The notes: generated by a model not told the origin, from the sequence alone. Numbered from the stretch's first letter, positions 46,347 to 56,241 are shown. The stretch: 64,000 nucleotides of DNA from CAIQPS01 sp963843455 (GCA_963843455.1 CAWJKE010000008.1:475819-539818), one strand, 5' to 3'. A program made the numbers and translations.

Positions 46347-47411
46347 TTGGAAGGAGGAGCCATAGGCACAGACGATCCTATTCTGGCGCAGATATCGCGT
46401 CCCGATCTGCGGGAAATCTACATTGAGGGGACGGCGGCCATCGCTGTCGCGTCTGATCTTGCGTCTCTCGAGGCAGTGCGCGTTCGCTTCCTGGGCCGGA
46501 AGGCGGAGCTGGTGCTGCTTCTCCGCAGCATTCCCGAACTGCCCTCCGAGCAGAGGCCCGAGGTGGGCAAGGTCGGCAATCTTATCCGCAAGATGCTCGA
46601 GACCGCTCTGGATGAGCGCAAAGCGGCACTGGAGTCCCAGGACCTTGCTTCCGGATTGGAGCGCGACCGTATCGATGTTACCCTTCCCGGCTGGCCGTCG
46701 CCGCTGGGACGGCTACATCTCATCACGCAGACCCAGCGGGAGATCGAGGACATCTTCGTAGGGATGGGCTACGAGATCGCCGAGGGGCCCGAGATCGAGA
46801 CCGAGTACTACAACTTCGAGGCCCTCAACACCCCGGCCGATCACCCGGCCCGCTCGCTCCACGACACGTTCTTCGTCTCCGAAGGGGTCGTGCTTCGCAC
46901 CCACACGTCACCCATGCAGGTGCGGGCCATGGAGAAACAGCGGCCGCCGGTGCACATCATCGTGCCAGGCAAGGCCTACCGGCGGGATTCCGATGCCACC
47001 CACACCCCGATGTTCCATCAGGTCGAGGGTCTGGTGGTGGATGAGGGGATCACGCTGGCCGACCTCAAAGGAACGCTGGAGGCCTTTGTCCACGCCATGT
47101 TCGGGGCCGACCGCAAGGTCCGCCTGCGTCCGCACTTCTTTCCCTTCACTGAACCCTCGGTGGAAGTGGACGTGTCGTGCATCATGTGCGACGGGGACGG
47201 CTGCCGCCTCTGCAAGAAGAGCGGGTGGCTGGAGATCCTCGGGTCGGGCATGGTGGACCCCAATGTTTTCGACTTTGTGGGATACGACCCAGAGGTCTAC
47301 ACCGGTTTCGCCTTCGGTATGGGCATCGAACGAATCGCCATGCTCAAGCACGGCGTCAACGACCTCCGTCTGTTCTTCGAGAACGACCTGCGCTTCCTGC
47401 GCCAGTTCTGA
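46347..47411 (+). CDS. pheS: Phenylalanyl-tRNA synthetase alpha chain
   Basis: Catalytic alpha subunit of the alpha2-beta2 PheRS. Motif 2 region THTSPMQVRAM, FHQVEGLVVDEG, and motif 3 GFAFGMGIERIAMLKHG are clear. It contains a Cys-rich loop CIMCDGDGCRLCKKSGW (possible zinc site). The start is unclear: TTG at 46347 lies upstream of the ribosome site AAGGAGGAG (46351-46359), and the codon suitably placed after that site is ATA at 46362 (349 residues). A -10-like TAGGAT lies at 46334-46339. Confidence 0.95.
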   Translation: MEGGAIGTDDPILAQISRPDLREIYIEGTAAIAVASDLASLEAVRVRFLGRKAELVLLLRSIPELPSEQRPEVGKVGNLIRKMLETALDERKAALESQDLASGLERDRIDVTLPGWPSPLGRLHLITQTQREIEDIFVGMGYEIAEGPEIETEYYNFEALNTPADHPARSLHDTFFVSEGVVLRTHTSPMQVRAMEKQRPPVHIIVPGKAYRRDSDATHTPMFHQVEGLVVDEGITLADLKGTLEAFVHAMFGADRKVRLRPHFFPFTEPSVEVDVSCIMCDGDGCRLCKKSGWLEILGSGMVDPNVFDFVGYDPEVYTGFAFGMGIERIAMLKHGVNDLRLFFENDLRFLRQF

Positions 47412-47423
47412 CCGGGAGCCTCA

Positions 47424-49859
47424 ATGAAAGCGCCGCTGTCCTGGCTTAGAGAGTACGTGCGCATCGACATGGGGGTCGATGAGATCGCCTCTCGTCTGGC
47501 CCTAACCGGCACCGAGGTAGAGCGGGTGGCCGAGGTCGGGGTGCCGGGCGGCGAGAACCTCAGATACTTCGTCGTGGGCAAGGTCCTCGAGTGCCGCCGC
47601 CATCCCGACGCCGACAAGCTGTCGGTATGCGTTGTCGATGTTGGCGATGCGTCGCCGCGCACCATCGTCTGTGGCGCTCCGAACGTAGCGGCCGGACAGA
47701 CCGTGGCGGTCGTGCTCCCCGGCGGGGTGATGCCCGACGGCACCCGTATCCGCGAGGCCAAGCTGCGGGGCGTCGTGTCTTCGGGCATGATCATGTCCGA
47801 AGCCGAGATCGGCTTGGCGGCCAAGAGCCCGGGCACCATGGTGCTGCCCGAGGAGTGGGCGGCGGGCACGCCGCTTGGCGAATACTTCCCCGTTTCGGAC
47901 CAGGTGCTCGAAGTCGAGGTCACGCCCAACCGGCCGGATTGCCTTTCGGTCCACGGCATGGCCCGCGAGATCGCGGCCGTCACCGAGGCGCCGTTCGATG
48001 AGGGCTTGAGCTTCCAGCACGCCTGGGGCGACCGGACCGTCGATCGCGACATCTCCATCGAGGTCCGCGATCCCGACCTGTGCCCGCGCTACGCCGCCCG
48101 CGTTATCCGCGGGGTCAAGGTAGGCGAGTCTCCTCTGTGGCTCAAGGCCCAACTCGCCCATGCCGGCATGCGCCCCATCAGCAACGTGGTGGATGTGACC
48201 AACTACGTACTTTGGGCGCTCGGACAACCTCTGCACGCCTTCGACCTCCAGACCATCCGAGGCAAGCAGATCATCGTCCGGAGAGCGGCACCGGGGGAGA
48301 CCATCGTCACGCTTGATGGTGAGCAGCGGACGTTAACGGAGGACATGCTGGTCATCGCAGACGCCGATCGGGCTTCGGTGATCGCGGGCATCATGGGCGG
48401 TCAAGACAGCGAGATCACCGACGCCACCACCGACATTCTGCTCGAAGGGGCCAACTTCCACGGTCCTTCGATCATGCGCACCTCCGGCGCGCTGGGATTA
48501 CGTTCCGAAGCCTCGACCCGTTATGAGAAGGGGCTCGATCCAGAGGCGATCCCTCTGGCTCTCGACATGGCCTGCAAGATGTTGGTGGAGCTGTGCGGAG
48601 GTGAGGTCTCCGTGGCGACCATCGACGTGCGCGTGGAACCCCGTCCGCAGACGGTCTTGCGGCTGCGTCCCGACCGGGTGGCGGCAATCCTGGGCACCGG
48701 TGTGCCCGCCGGGGAGATCGCAGGCATCCTCTCCCGGCTCGGTTGCTCCGTCAGCTCCTCAGGTCCGGATCTGGTGGTCGCGATACCCAGCTTTCGTGCC
48801 GACCTCGCCCGGGAGATCGACCTCATCGAAGAAGTGGCCAGAGTGTACGGGCTCGACCGTATCCCGGCGACGCTACCGCCAAGGCGCGTGGGGCGAGGGG
48901 GCCTGAACCGGGCTCAGACAGCTCGGCGGCTCGTCGAGGATCTCCTGGTGGGCGCCGGCCTGACGCAGGTGATCAACTACAGCTTTGGCGACGACAGGTG
49001 GCCGGATCTGCTGCGGCTGAGAACGGATGACCGGCGCCGCCGGATGGTGCGTGTCGCCAATCCTTTGAGTCTCGACCAGGCCTTCATGCGCACCATGCTG
49101 TTGCCGGGCCTGCTCGATACTGCGCGCAAGAACGCGTCTGTGCGGGAAGAACGGGCACATATGTTTGAAGTCGGGAAGGTATTCACGCCCTCCGGCTCAA
49201 TACTCCCGGACGAGTCCGTTCGCGCAGGGATCTTGGTGGCCGGCCGGTGGGATGAGGACACGTGGCTGCGCTCGGGTGCCGGCGTAGACTACTTCCTGGT
49301 CAAAGGGTTCGTCGAGCGGATATCGGCCGGGCTTCATTCTCCTCTGATGTTCACCCATGCCGAGGCCCAGCCCGCGGATTCAGTGCCTTTCCTCCACCCA
49401 GGCAAAAGTGCTTCTATCACCACGGCCGATGGGCAGTCGGTGGGCTGGATCGGGGAGGTCCATCCGCTCGTCTGCCAGGCATACGACCTCAAGAATCCAG
49501 CGGTGGCCGCCGAGCTCGATCTAGCGCCGATCGTGGCGTCCGCCATCGACGTACTCATGTTCCGCGACCTGCTGGCGTTCCCCGTCGTGGAGCAGGATTT
49601 CGCGCTTGTCGTCGACGCGGCCGTCCCGGCCGCCGCGATCGTCGAGTCGCTCCGCGCCGCGGGTGGCGCGCTGCTAGAGGAGGTCAAAGTGTTCGATCTG
49701 TATGAAGGCGCACAAATAGAGCCCGGTAAGAAGAGCCTGGCCCTTCGACTGAGTTTCCGCGCACCAGACCGTACTCTCAGCGAGGACGAGGTCAACGAGC
49801 GGCGCCGGGGGATGCTGGAGAAGGTCCGGGGCGAACTGGGGGCTGAACTCAGGGCGTGA
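47424..49859 (+). CDS. pheT: Phenylalanyl-tRNA synthetase beta chain
   Basis: Beta subunit with tRNA-binding and editing functions, 811 residues. Order: the tRNA-binding OB-fold (VGKVLECRRHPDADKLSVCVVDVG near 51-74), B3/B4 editing domain (KGLDPEAIPLALDMACKMLVE region near 373-393), B5, catalytic-like domain and the C-terminal ferredoxin-fold anticodon-binding domain (KSLALRLSFRAPDRTLSEDEV near 772). Coupled to pheS, 12 nt apart. Confidence 0.96.
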   Translation: MKAPLSWLREYVRIDMGVDEIASRLALTGTEVERVAEVGVPGGENLRYFVVGKVLECRRHPDADKLSVCVVDVGDASPRTIVCGAPNVAAGQTVAVVLPGGVMPDGTRIREAKLRGVVSSGMIMSEAEIGLAAKSPGTMVLPEEWAAGTPLGEYFPVSDQVLEVEVTPNRPDCLSVHGMAREIAAVTEAPFDEGLSFQHAWGDRTVDRDISIEVRDPDLCPRYAARVIRGVKVGESPLWLKAQLAHAGMRPISNVVDVTNYVLWALGQPLHAFDLQTIRGKQIIVRRAAPGETIVTLDGEQRTLTEDMLVIADADRASVIAGIMGGQDSEITDATTDILLEGANFHGPSIMRTSGALGLRSEASTRYEKGLDPEAIPLALDMACKMLVELCGGEVSVATIDVRVEPRPQTVLRLRPDRVAAILGTGVPAGEIAGILSRLGCSVSSSGPDLVVAIPSFRADLAREIDLIEEVARVYGLDRIPATLPPRRVGRGGLNRAQTARRLVEDLLVGAGLTQVINYSFGDDRWPDLLRLRTDDRRRRMVRVANPLSLDQAFMRTMLLPGLLDTARKNASVREERAHMFEVGKVFTPSGSILPDESVRAGILVAGRWDEDTWLRSGAGVDYFLVKGFVERISAGLHSPLMFTHAEAQPADSVPFLHPGKSASITTADGQSVGWIGEVHPLVCQAYDLKNPAVAAELDLAPIVASAIDVLMFRDLLAFPVVEQDFALVVDAAVPAAAIVESLRAAGGALLEEVKVFDLYEGAQIEPGKKSLALRLSFRAPDRTLSEDEVNERRRGMLEKVRGELGAELRA

Positions 49860-49894
49860 GCGCCGCCGGGCCCTAGCCCTGGCTATGCAGTGGC

Positions 49895-49923
49895 TTGCAT
49901 GTTCTTGCAGTAGCGTGTATATT
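49895..49923 (+). promoter_or_regulatory. Promoter of the arginine operon
   Basis: -35 TTGCAT (49895-49900), 17-bp spacer, -10 TATATT (49918-49923); predicted start at about 49930. The -10 overlaps ATTCA (49921-49925), an ArgR half-site, and TTTGAAA lies 20 nt further on, so an ArgR operator over the promoter is plausible but only half-matching. Confidence 0.7.
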
Positions 49924-49958
49924 CAAACACTCGTGGGCAATATTTGAAAGGTACGAGT

Positions 49959-50972
49959 GTGATCACTGCGAGCATCGTCGGGGCGACCGGGTATACGGGA
50001 GCAGTACTGACCGACATCCTGGCGGAACATCCCGGGGTCAAACTGGGTTCCCTGACCTCAAAATCATACGTCGGTTCGCGCGTCGACCAGGTCTTTCCTC
50101 ATCTGCGCGTCACGGGTGAGTACGAATCGTACGCTCGCGACACCGCGGGCGAAGCAGACGTCGCTTTTGTGTGCTACCCGCACGCTGAGGCCTACGCAGT
50201 CGTGGCCGAACTGGTGGAACGTGGGTGCCGGGTGGTCGATCTGAGCGCGGACTACCGGTTGAAGGACCCCGCGGGGTACGAGCGCTGGTACGGATTCACT
50301 CATCCGCGTCCTGATCTTGTTGCGGAGGCTGTGTTCGGGCTCCCAGAGGTCTACCGAGAGAGCATCTCCGCCGCCCGCCTCGTCGCGAATCCGGGCTGCT
50401 ACCCGACCAGTATGATCCTCGGCCTGCTTCCGGTGGTGGGCGACATCGACGACTTCGGCGTCATCGTCGATTCCAAGTCGGGTGTCTCGGGCGCGGGGCG
50501 AACCCCTACAGAGAAGACCCATTTCTGCGCGGTCGACGACAATTTCCGCGCATACGGCGAGGTAGGACACCGGCACACCGCGGAGATGATCCAAGAACTG
50601 GGGGCGGCAGCCGGCGCTTCTCTCCCGGTATCGTTCACGCCGCATCTGCTGCCCGTGGATAGGGGCATTCTCAGCACCATGTACTTCCGTCCCCGGACCG
50701 CCTTGGCAGGGACTGACGCTTGGCTGGAGAAATACCGGACTTTCTACAAGAACGAGCCGTTCGTAGAAGTGAGCGAGTCGGTTCCCAGCTTGGCCGAGGT
50801 CGCGCGCACGAACTTCTGCCGTATCGCGGTGCGGGAGGATAGCGCAGCCGGCCTGGTGAAAGTCTTCAGCGTGATAGATAACTTGGTGAAGGGCGCCTCG
50901 GGGCAGGCGGTCCAGAACATGAACATCATGTTCGGGTTTGCCGAAGACGCGGGGCTGAGGAGGCGAGTATGA
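49959..50972 (+). CDS. argC: N-acetyl-gamma-glutamyl-phosphate reductase
   Basis: Reduces N-acetylglutamyl phosphate with NADPH (third step of arginine synthesis). 337 residues from the GTG at 49959 (AAAGG upstream); a TTG at 49944 is possible. The Rossmann start is ASIVGATGYTGAVLTDIL, the catalytic Cys is in NPGCYPTSMILG near 147 and the catalytic His in GHRHTAEM near 207. First gene of argCJB-R-GH. Confidence 0.96.
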   Translation: MITASIVGATGYTGAVLTDILAEHPGVKLGSLTSKSYVGSRVDQVFPHLRVTGEYESYARDTAGEADVAFVCYPHAEAYAVVAELVERGCRVVDLSADYRLKDPAGYERWYGFTHPRPDLVAEAVFGLPEVYRESISAARLVANPGCYPTSMILGLLPVVGDIDDFGVIVDSKSGVSGAGRTPTEKTHFCAVDDNFRAYGEVGHRHTAEMIQELGAAAGASLPVSFTPHLLPVDRGILSTMYFRPRTALAGTDAWLEKYRTFYKNEPFVEVSESVPSLAEVARTNFCRIAVREDSAAGLVKVFSVIDNLVKGASGQAVQNMNIMFGFAEDAGLRRRV

Positions 50973-52276
50973 GTGGTACAGGTGGACCCGTGCATCCGAT
51001 CGTGGTGGCGCCGCTGCAGTCGCGGTTCTTCGCCCTGCCTGAGGGTGTGCGCTTGGAGGAACCGGTGGGCGGCTCCCCGGGAGCGACCTATCCGGACGGC
51101 TTCGTGGCGGGCGGAGTGGTCGTGGGCCTCAAGGACAGCGGGCGACCCGACATGGGCGTCCTGGCTGTGGATCCCGAGTGGCGGGAAGGGGCGGCTTCGG
51201 CCGCGGTCTTCACCACCAACGCCTTTGCGGCCGCTCCCATCGTGGTCAACCGCAAAGAGACCGATCTGGGACACCTGCTCGCGGTGGTGATGAGCAGCGG
51301 CAACGCCAACGCGTGCACCGGCGAACCGGGGCTCCTGGTCGCCCGGGCTATGCAGAAGGGCTGCGCGGGCGCTCTGGCCCTTCCGCCGGCCAGCGTCGCC
51401 GTGGGCTCCACCGGCATCATCGGGGTACAGCTCGACCCCGATTTCATGGCAGCCGGAGCGCGCAAAGCGGCCGGCGCCGTCAAGCCCGGTGGTGGTCCGG
51501 AGTTCGATCACGCCATAATGACCACCGACCGTTTTCCGAAGATGTGCGCGCTCGAGGTCGCCCTTCCGGAGGGGGACGTACGATTGGGAGTCTGCGCCAA
51601 GGGCGCTGGGATGATCTCACCGGCGATGGCTACCATGCTCTGCGTGGTGACGACCGACGCGGCGGTCACGGCCCCCGAGATGCGGACGGCTCTCGCGAAA
51701 GCCGTTGCCGGCTCGTTCAACCGGGTGACCGTCGACGGCGAGATGAGCACCAACGACACCGTCCTATTCATTGCCAGCGGGGCTTCGGGAGTCCGTCCCG
51801 GCGAGGACGGGTTGCGTCTCCTGGGCGCCGCGCTCGACGCCATGCTCCTGCGCATCGCTTTGATGATGGTCGCCGATGGCGAAGGGGCGACGAAGATCAT
51901 GCGGCTCGAGGTGTCGGGGGCCGAGAACGACGCTCAGGCCCGTAAGGTCGCCAGGGCGATCGCCAACTCGCCGCTCGTCAAGACCTGCATGCACGGAGGC
52001 GATCCGAACTGGGGCAGGATAATCAGCTCCGCGGGTGCCGCCATGGCGGGACATTCGCTGCCAAAGTCCCACCTGCATCTGTGTGGCGTGCTCGTGGTGG
52101 AGGGGGGCGCGGCCGCCGCCGTTTCCGATGCGGACCGCGACACGATGGCGGCCGGGATGAAAGAGCCGGAGATCGACATCGCCCTCGATCTGGGGTTGGG
52201 CGCAGGCGCCGCCCAGATCTTCTTCGCCGACATGGGACACGAGTACATAACCGTCAACGCCGAGTACCACACATAG
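50969..52276 (+). CDS. argJ: Glutamate N-acetyltransferase / amino-acid N-acetyltransferase (ArgJ)
   Basis: Transfers acetyl from acetylornithine to glutamate (cyclic pathway), and in bifunctional members also uses acetyl-CoA. 435 residues. MSSGNANACTG and the autoproteolysis site KGAGMISPAMATMLC (cleavage before the Thr) are present. The latter separates alpha and beta chains, near residue 215. The ATG overlaps the argC stop (ATGA). No argA or argE is nearby, consistent with the cyclic route. Confidence 0.96.
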   Translation: MSGTGGPVHPIVVAPLQSRFFALPEGVRLEEPVGGSPGATYPDGFVAGGVVVGLKDSGRPDMGVLAVDPEWREGAASAAVFTTNAFAAAPIVVNRKETDLGHLLAVVMSSGNANACTGEPGLLVARAMQKGCAGALALPPASVAVGSTGIIGVQLDPDFMAAGARKAAGAVKPGGGPEFDHAIMTTDRFPKMCALEVALPEGDVRLGVCAKGAGMISPAMATMLCVVTTDAAVTAPEMRTALAKAVAGSFNRVTVDGEMSTNDTVLFIASGASGVRPGEDGLRLLGAALDAMLLRIALMMVADGEGATKIMRLEVSGAENDAQARKVARAIANSPLVKTCMHGGDPNWGRIISSAGAAMAGHSLPKSHLHLCGVLVVEGGAAAAVSDADRDTMAAGMKEPEIDIALDLGLGAGAAQIFFADMGHEYITVNAEYHT

Positions 52277-52284
52277 GACTGAAC

Positions 52285-53184
52285 ATGCGCGAGGTATACC
52301 GCAAACGAGTGGAGACGCTTCTGGAGTCGCTTCCGTACATCCGGATGTTCAGCGGCACGACCATGGTCATCAAATACGGCGGCGCCGCCATGAGCTCCGC
52401 CGATCTCAAGGACGAGTTCGCCACCGACATCGCCTTGCTGCGATACGTGGGGATCAAGCCCATCATCGTCCACGGGGGCGGCAACGAGATCAGCAGCTAC
52501 ATGAAGCGGCTCGATCTGCCCGTCAAGTTCGTGGAGGGTCTGCGCGTGACCGACGCCCCCGCTATGGAAGTGGCCAAGATGGTCCTCGTGGGCAAGGTCA
52601 ACAAGGAGATAGTCAGCCTCATCAACAGCAAGGGCGCCGCCGCGGTGGGTCTGTGCGGCGACGACGGCTCGCTCCTGCGGGCCCAGCCGCTGGTCAAGAG
52701 GCACGCCGACGGGACGGTGATCGACCTGGGGCTGGTTGGCGAGGTCACCGAGGTCAACACCCAATTGCTGGCCCTCTTGGAGGCCGATTACGTGCCGGTC
52801 GTGGCCTCGGTCGGAACGGGATCGGGGGGGGAGAGCTACAACATCAACGCCGACACCGTGGCGGGGGCCCTGGCGGCTGCGCTGAAGGCCGAGAAGGTCA
52901 TCTTTCTCACCGACGTCAGCGGACTGCACAGTGATTTGGAGGACGACTCCACACTCATCTCGCAGTGCACAGCGCGCGACATCGTGGACCTAATGGAGGG
53001 GGGCAAGGTCTCCAAGGGGATGATCCCCAAGCTGGAGGCCGTGCTCACGAGCCTGCGGGCCGGGGTGGCGGCAGCCCACATCATCGATGGCCGTATAGCG
53101 CACTCGGTGCTGCTCGAGGTCATGACCGACGACGCCGGTCTGGGTACCAAGATCGTTTCCGGTGCCGATCTGAGCTGGGCGTAG
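52285..53184 (+). CDS. argB: Acetylglutamate kinase
   Basis: Phosphorylates N-acetylglutamate; 299 residues. The N-terminal helix (YRKRVETLLESLPYIRMFSG) is typical of hexameric, arginine-inhibited forms, so feedback inhibition is likely. Kinase motifs: MVIKYGGAAM (phosphate-binding Lys), VHGGGNEI and NINADTVAGALAAALKAEKV. The ATG at 52285 is 8 nt after the argJ stop. Confidence 0.96.
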   Translation: MREVYRKRVETLLESLPYIRMFSGTTMVIKYGGAAMSSADLKDEFATDIALLRYVGIKPIIVHGGGNEISSYMKRLDLPVKFVEGLRVTDAPAMEVAKMVLVGKVNKEIVSLINSKGAAAVGLCGDDGSLLRAQPLVKRHADGTVIDLGLVGEVTEVNTQLLALLEADYVPVVASVGTGSGGESYNINADTVAGALAAALKAEKVIFLTDVSGLHSDLEDDSTLISQCTARDIVDLMEGGKVSKGMIPKLEAVLTSLRAGVAAAHIIDGRIAHSVLLEVMTDDAGLGTKIVSGADLSWA

Positions 53185-53186
53185 AG

Positions 53187-53645
53187 GTGAACAAGCGGCA
53201 AAGACAACAGCTGCTGCGTAGAGTGCTGAAAGACCGGTCGGTGGCCAGCCAGCGCGAACTGGTGGACGAACTGGCAGCGGCCGGATGCCCGGTCACCCAG
53301 GCCACCATCAGCCGCGATCTGCGCGAGTTGGGGCTGCAGAAGGGACGGGACGCAGTGGGGCGCATCCGCTATGTCTTCGTGCCCGCCTCAGAGGAGCGCC
53401 CCGATCCCCCGACCGCCTGTTCGCGCATGCTCAAGGAGTTCGGGCGCGGCATCCAGGTGGCTCAGAACCTGCTGGTCGTCCGCTGCGACCCAGGTGCGGC
53501 TCCCGGCATCGGCCGGGTCGTAGACGAACTGGATCACGAAGCGATCCTCGGCTGTGTGGCAGGGGACGACACCCTGATCCTCGTGACCAAGGACTCAAAG
53601 TCGGCAGACGCCGTCTGCGCATATCTAAAGCAACTGGGAGGCTGA
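53187..53645 (+). CDS. argR: Arginine repressor ArgR
   Basis: Arginine-responsive regulator, 152 residues. The winged HTH RELVDELAAAGCPVTQATIS-type region covers 20-45, with SRDLRELGLQKGR recognition. The C-terminal oligomerisation and Arg-binding domain contains the GDDTLILV motif. GTG start 2 nt after the argB stop. It probably represses its own operon. Confidence 0.94.
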   Translation: MNKRQRQQLLRRVLKDRSVASQRELVDELAAAGCPVTQATISRDLRELGLQKGRDAVGRIRYVFVPASEERPDPPTACSRMLKEFGRGIQVAQNLLVVRCDPGAAPGIGRVVDELDHEAILGCVAGDDTLILVTKDSKSADAVCAYLKQLGG

Positions 53646-53650
53646 AACTG

Positions 53651-54853
53651 ATGGACAAGGAACGGTGCGTACTCGCCTATTCGGGTGGTCTGGACACCTC
53701 GGCGCTCGTGCCCTACATACAGGAGAAGTTCGGCTACGAGATCATATGCGCCCTGGTCGACGTCGGCCGGATGAAAGACCTCGAGAGCCTGCGCCTTCGC
53801 GCTCTCACGGCGGGTGCGGCCGACTCAGTGGTGATCGACGCGCAAGAGGAGTTCGTCACCGATTTCGCCTTCCCGGCGCTCAAAGCCAACGCTCTCTATG
53901 AGGGCAAATACCCGCTCCACTCCGCCTTGTCCCGCCCGCTCATCTCCAAGAAGATGGTCGAGCTGGCCCACGAGCGCGGGGCGAAGTTCATCGCCCACGG
54001 GTGTACGGCCAAGGGCAACGACCAGGTGCGCATCGACGTCTCGATCCGCTGCCTTGATCCCGACATCAGAGTCCTCGGCCCTGCCCGCGAGTGGGGGATG
54101 ACTCGGCCGCAACTCATGGACTACCTGTCCGCGAGGGGCATCGAGCTGCCCTTGACCAAGAAGAACCCGTACTCTATCGATGAGAACTTGTGGGGTCGGG
54201 CCATCGAGTGTGGGGAGCTCGAGGATCCTTGGGCCGCCGTCCCTGACGACGCCTACCAGTTCACCGTCAATCCCAAGGATGCCCCCGACGAGCCCGTCGA
54301 GGTGGTCGTAAGCTTTGAGGCGGGCATTCCGGTGGCCATCGATGGAAGGGTCATGGGCCCGGTGGAGTTAGTGGAGACCCTCGACAAGATCGGCGGGGCC
54401 CACGGCTTTGGCCGCATCGACATGGTCGAGAACCGCTTGGTGGGCATCAAGAGCCGAGAGACCTACGAAGTAGCCGGGTCGTTGGCGCTGATAATGGCCC
54501 ACCGGGAACTGGAGGACCTGACCCTCACCCGCGAGCTACAGCATTTCAAGACGGGGATCGACCAAAGGTTGACCGAGTTGATCTACGATGGCCTGTGGTT
54601 CAGCCCCCTCGCGGATGCCTTGCGCGCCTTCATCGACGAGACCCAACAATACGTGAGCGGGGAGGTTCGTCTCCGGTACTTCAAGGGATCGTGCCAACCG
54701 GTGGGACGGCGCTCCCCGAATTCGCTGTACATTACCAAACTCGCCACCTATGGAGCAGGCGATACCTTCAGCCACGAATCCGCCAAGGGCTTCATCCAAC
54801 TGTGGGGATTGCCGGTCGAAGTGTGGGCCCGTAAACGCCAGGGTCAGATTTGA
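53651..54853 (+). CDS. argG: Argininosuccinate synthase
   Basis: Condenses citrulline and aspartate with ATP. 400 residues. The N-type ATP pyrophosphatase loop is AYSGGLDTSALV (9-20), followed by GCTAKGNDQVR (citrulline/Asp site) and the tetramerisation C-terminus KGSCQPVGRRSPNSLY. The ATG is 5 nt after the argR stop. Confidence 0.97.
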   Translation: MDKERCVLAYSGGLDTSALVPYIQEKFGYEIICALVDVGRMKDLESLRLRALTAGAADSVVIDAQEEFVTDFAFPALKANALYEGKYPLHSALSRPLISKKMVELAHERGAKFIAHGCTAKGNDQVRIDVSIRCLDPDIRVLGPAREWGMTRPQLMDYLSARGIELPLTKKNPYSIDENLWGRAIECGELEDPWAAVPDDAYQFTVNPKDAPDEPVEVVVSFEAGIPVAIDGRVMGPVELVETLDKIGGAHGFGRIDMVENRLVGIKSRETYEVAGSLALIMAHRELEDLTLTRELQHFKTGIDQRLTELIYDGLWFSPLADALRAFIDETQQYVSGEVRLRYFKGSCQPVGRRSPNSLYITKLATYGAGDTFSHESAKGFIQLWGLPVEVWARKRQGQI

Positions 54854-56241
54854 GCGGGACCGACAAGCCGTGGGGCGGCCGGTTTGCATCCGGCCAGGAC
54901 CCTCTTTTTGAGCGTCTGAACGCCTCCATTCCGTTCGACCACGTGCTCGCGCCCTTCGACCTAGAGGGGTCGCGGGCGCATACACGCATGTTGGGCGCTA
55001 TCGGGGTGTTGAGCGATGAGGAGCGGGACACGATCCTGACGGGACTGGCCGCGATCGGGCGCGAGGTCGAGGAGGGCATCTTCGGTTGGTCCGTGCAGGA
55101 CGAGGACATCCACATGGCCATCGAGCGGCGGCTCATAGAGCTCGTGGGGCCGGTGGGCGGCAAGGTGCACACGGGGCGGAGCCGGAACGATCAGGTGGCG
55201 CTGGACCTCCAGCTCTATCTGCGGAGCGCCGTCTCTGGGCATCAGAGCATGACATTCCGGCTCATGTCGGCGCTTCTCTCCCAGGCCAAGACGCACGCGG
55301 ATGTCATCTTCCCCGGTTACACCCATTTGCAGCGAGCCCAGCCGATCGTTCTGGCCCACCACTTCCTGGCGTACTTCTTTGCCCTGCAGCGGGACTGGGA
55401 GCGCTTCGCCGGTTGGACGGAGACCTCGTGGATGCCGCTTGGCGCGGGAGCGCTCGCGGGTGCGAACTACCCGCTCGATCGCGAGATGGTGGCTGCCGAG
55501 CTTGGCTTCGCTCAGGTTTCTCCCAACGCCATGGACGCTGTGGCGGCGCGCGACACCGCCTTTTCCTATCTGGCCATCGCGGCGAACTGTGCTCTTACTC
55601 TTTCCCGGCTGGCCGAGGAGTTGGTGCTCTGGAGCACGCAGGAGTTCGGTCTGGCGACGCTGCCCGAATCATGGACGTCGGGGTCGAGCATCATGCCTCA
55701 AAAGCGCAACCCGGACGCCGCCGAGCTCATACGGGCCAAGGCATCCGGCTTCCTCGCCCGGTTGCAGGGCCTCGGCGGGCTGTTGAAGGGTCTTCCCCTC
55801 GCATATAACAAAGACCTGCAGGAGGACAAGCCCTACGTCTTCAGCACCAAGGAAGAGCTCGATGTGTGCCTGCAGGCCATGACAGCCATGGTGCAAGGGC
55901 TGAGCATCGACGCCACACGGGCGCGCCAGGCTGCCGAAGGCGGCTACGCGGCCGCAACGGACGTGGCCGACTATCTTGTCACCAAGGGGCTACCGTTCCG
56001 TGAAGCACACCGGGTCTCTGGGGGGCTCGTGGCCCTTCTCGCAGCGGATGGACGGCCACTGGCGAGCGCCGGGCTGGACGAACTCCGAAGCATGAGTCCC
56101 CTTTTCGACGACGACTTCTACGGAGTGGTGGACCTCGAGCGCGTGGTGGGGGCCAAAGTGTCGCCGGGAGGGACCGCTCCCGCGCGAGTGGCGGAGCAGT
56201 TGGCGCTTGCGCAGGCAGTGCTGGATCGACTCTCGGAGTAG
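54850..56241 (+). CDS. argH: Argininosuccinate lyase
   Basis: Cleaves argininosuccinate to arginine and fumarate. 463 residues. KPWGGRFASGQDPLFERLNAS N-terminus, HTGRSRNDQVALD and the fumarase-superfamily signature GSSIMPQKRNPDAAE near 282. The start is TTG overlapping the argG stop (TTGA), a fully coupled arrangement. Confidence 0.97.
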   Translation: MSGTDKPWGGRFASGQDPLFERLNASIPFDHVLAPFDLEGSRAHTRMLGAIGVLSDEERDTILTGLAAIGREVEEGIFGWSVQDEDIHMAIERRLIELVGPVGGKVHTGRSRNDQVALDLQLYLRSAVSGHQSMTFRLMSALLSQAKTHADVIFPGYTHLQRAQPIVLAHHFLAYFFALQRDWERFAGWTETSWMPLGAGALAGANYPLDREMVAAELGFAQVSPNAMDAVAARDTAFSYLAIAANCALTLSRLAEELVLWSTQEFGLATLPESWTSGSSIMPQKRNPDAAELIRAKASGFLARLQGLGGLLKGLPLAYNKDLQEDKPYVFSTKEELDVCLQAMTAMVQGLSIDATRARQAAEGGYAAATDVADYLVTKGLPFREAHRVSGGLVALLAADGRPLASAGLDELRSMSPLFDDDFYGVVDLERVVGAKVSPGGTAPARVAEQLALAQAVLDRLSE

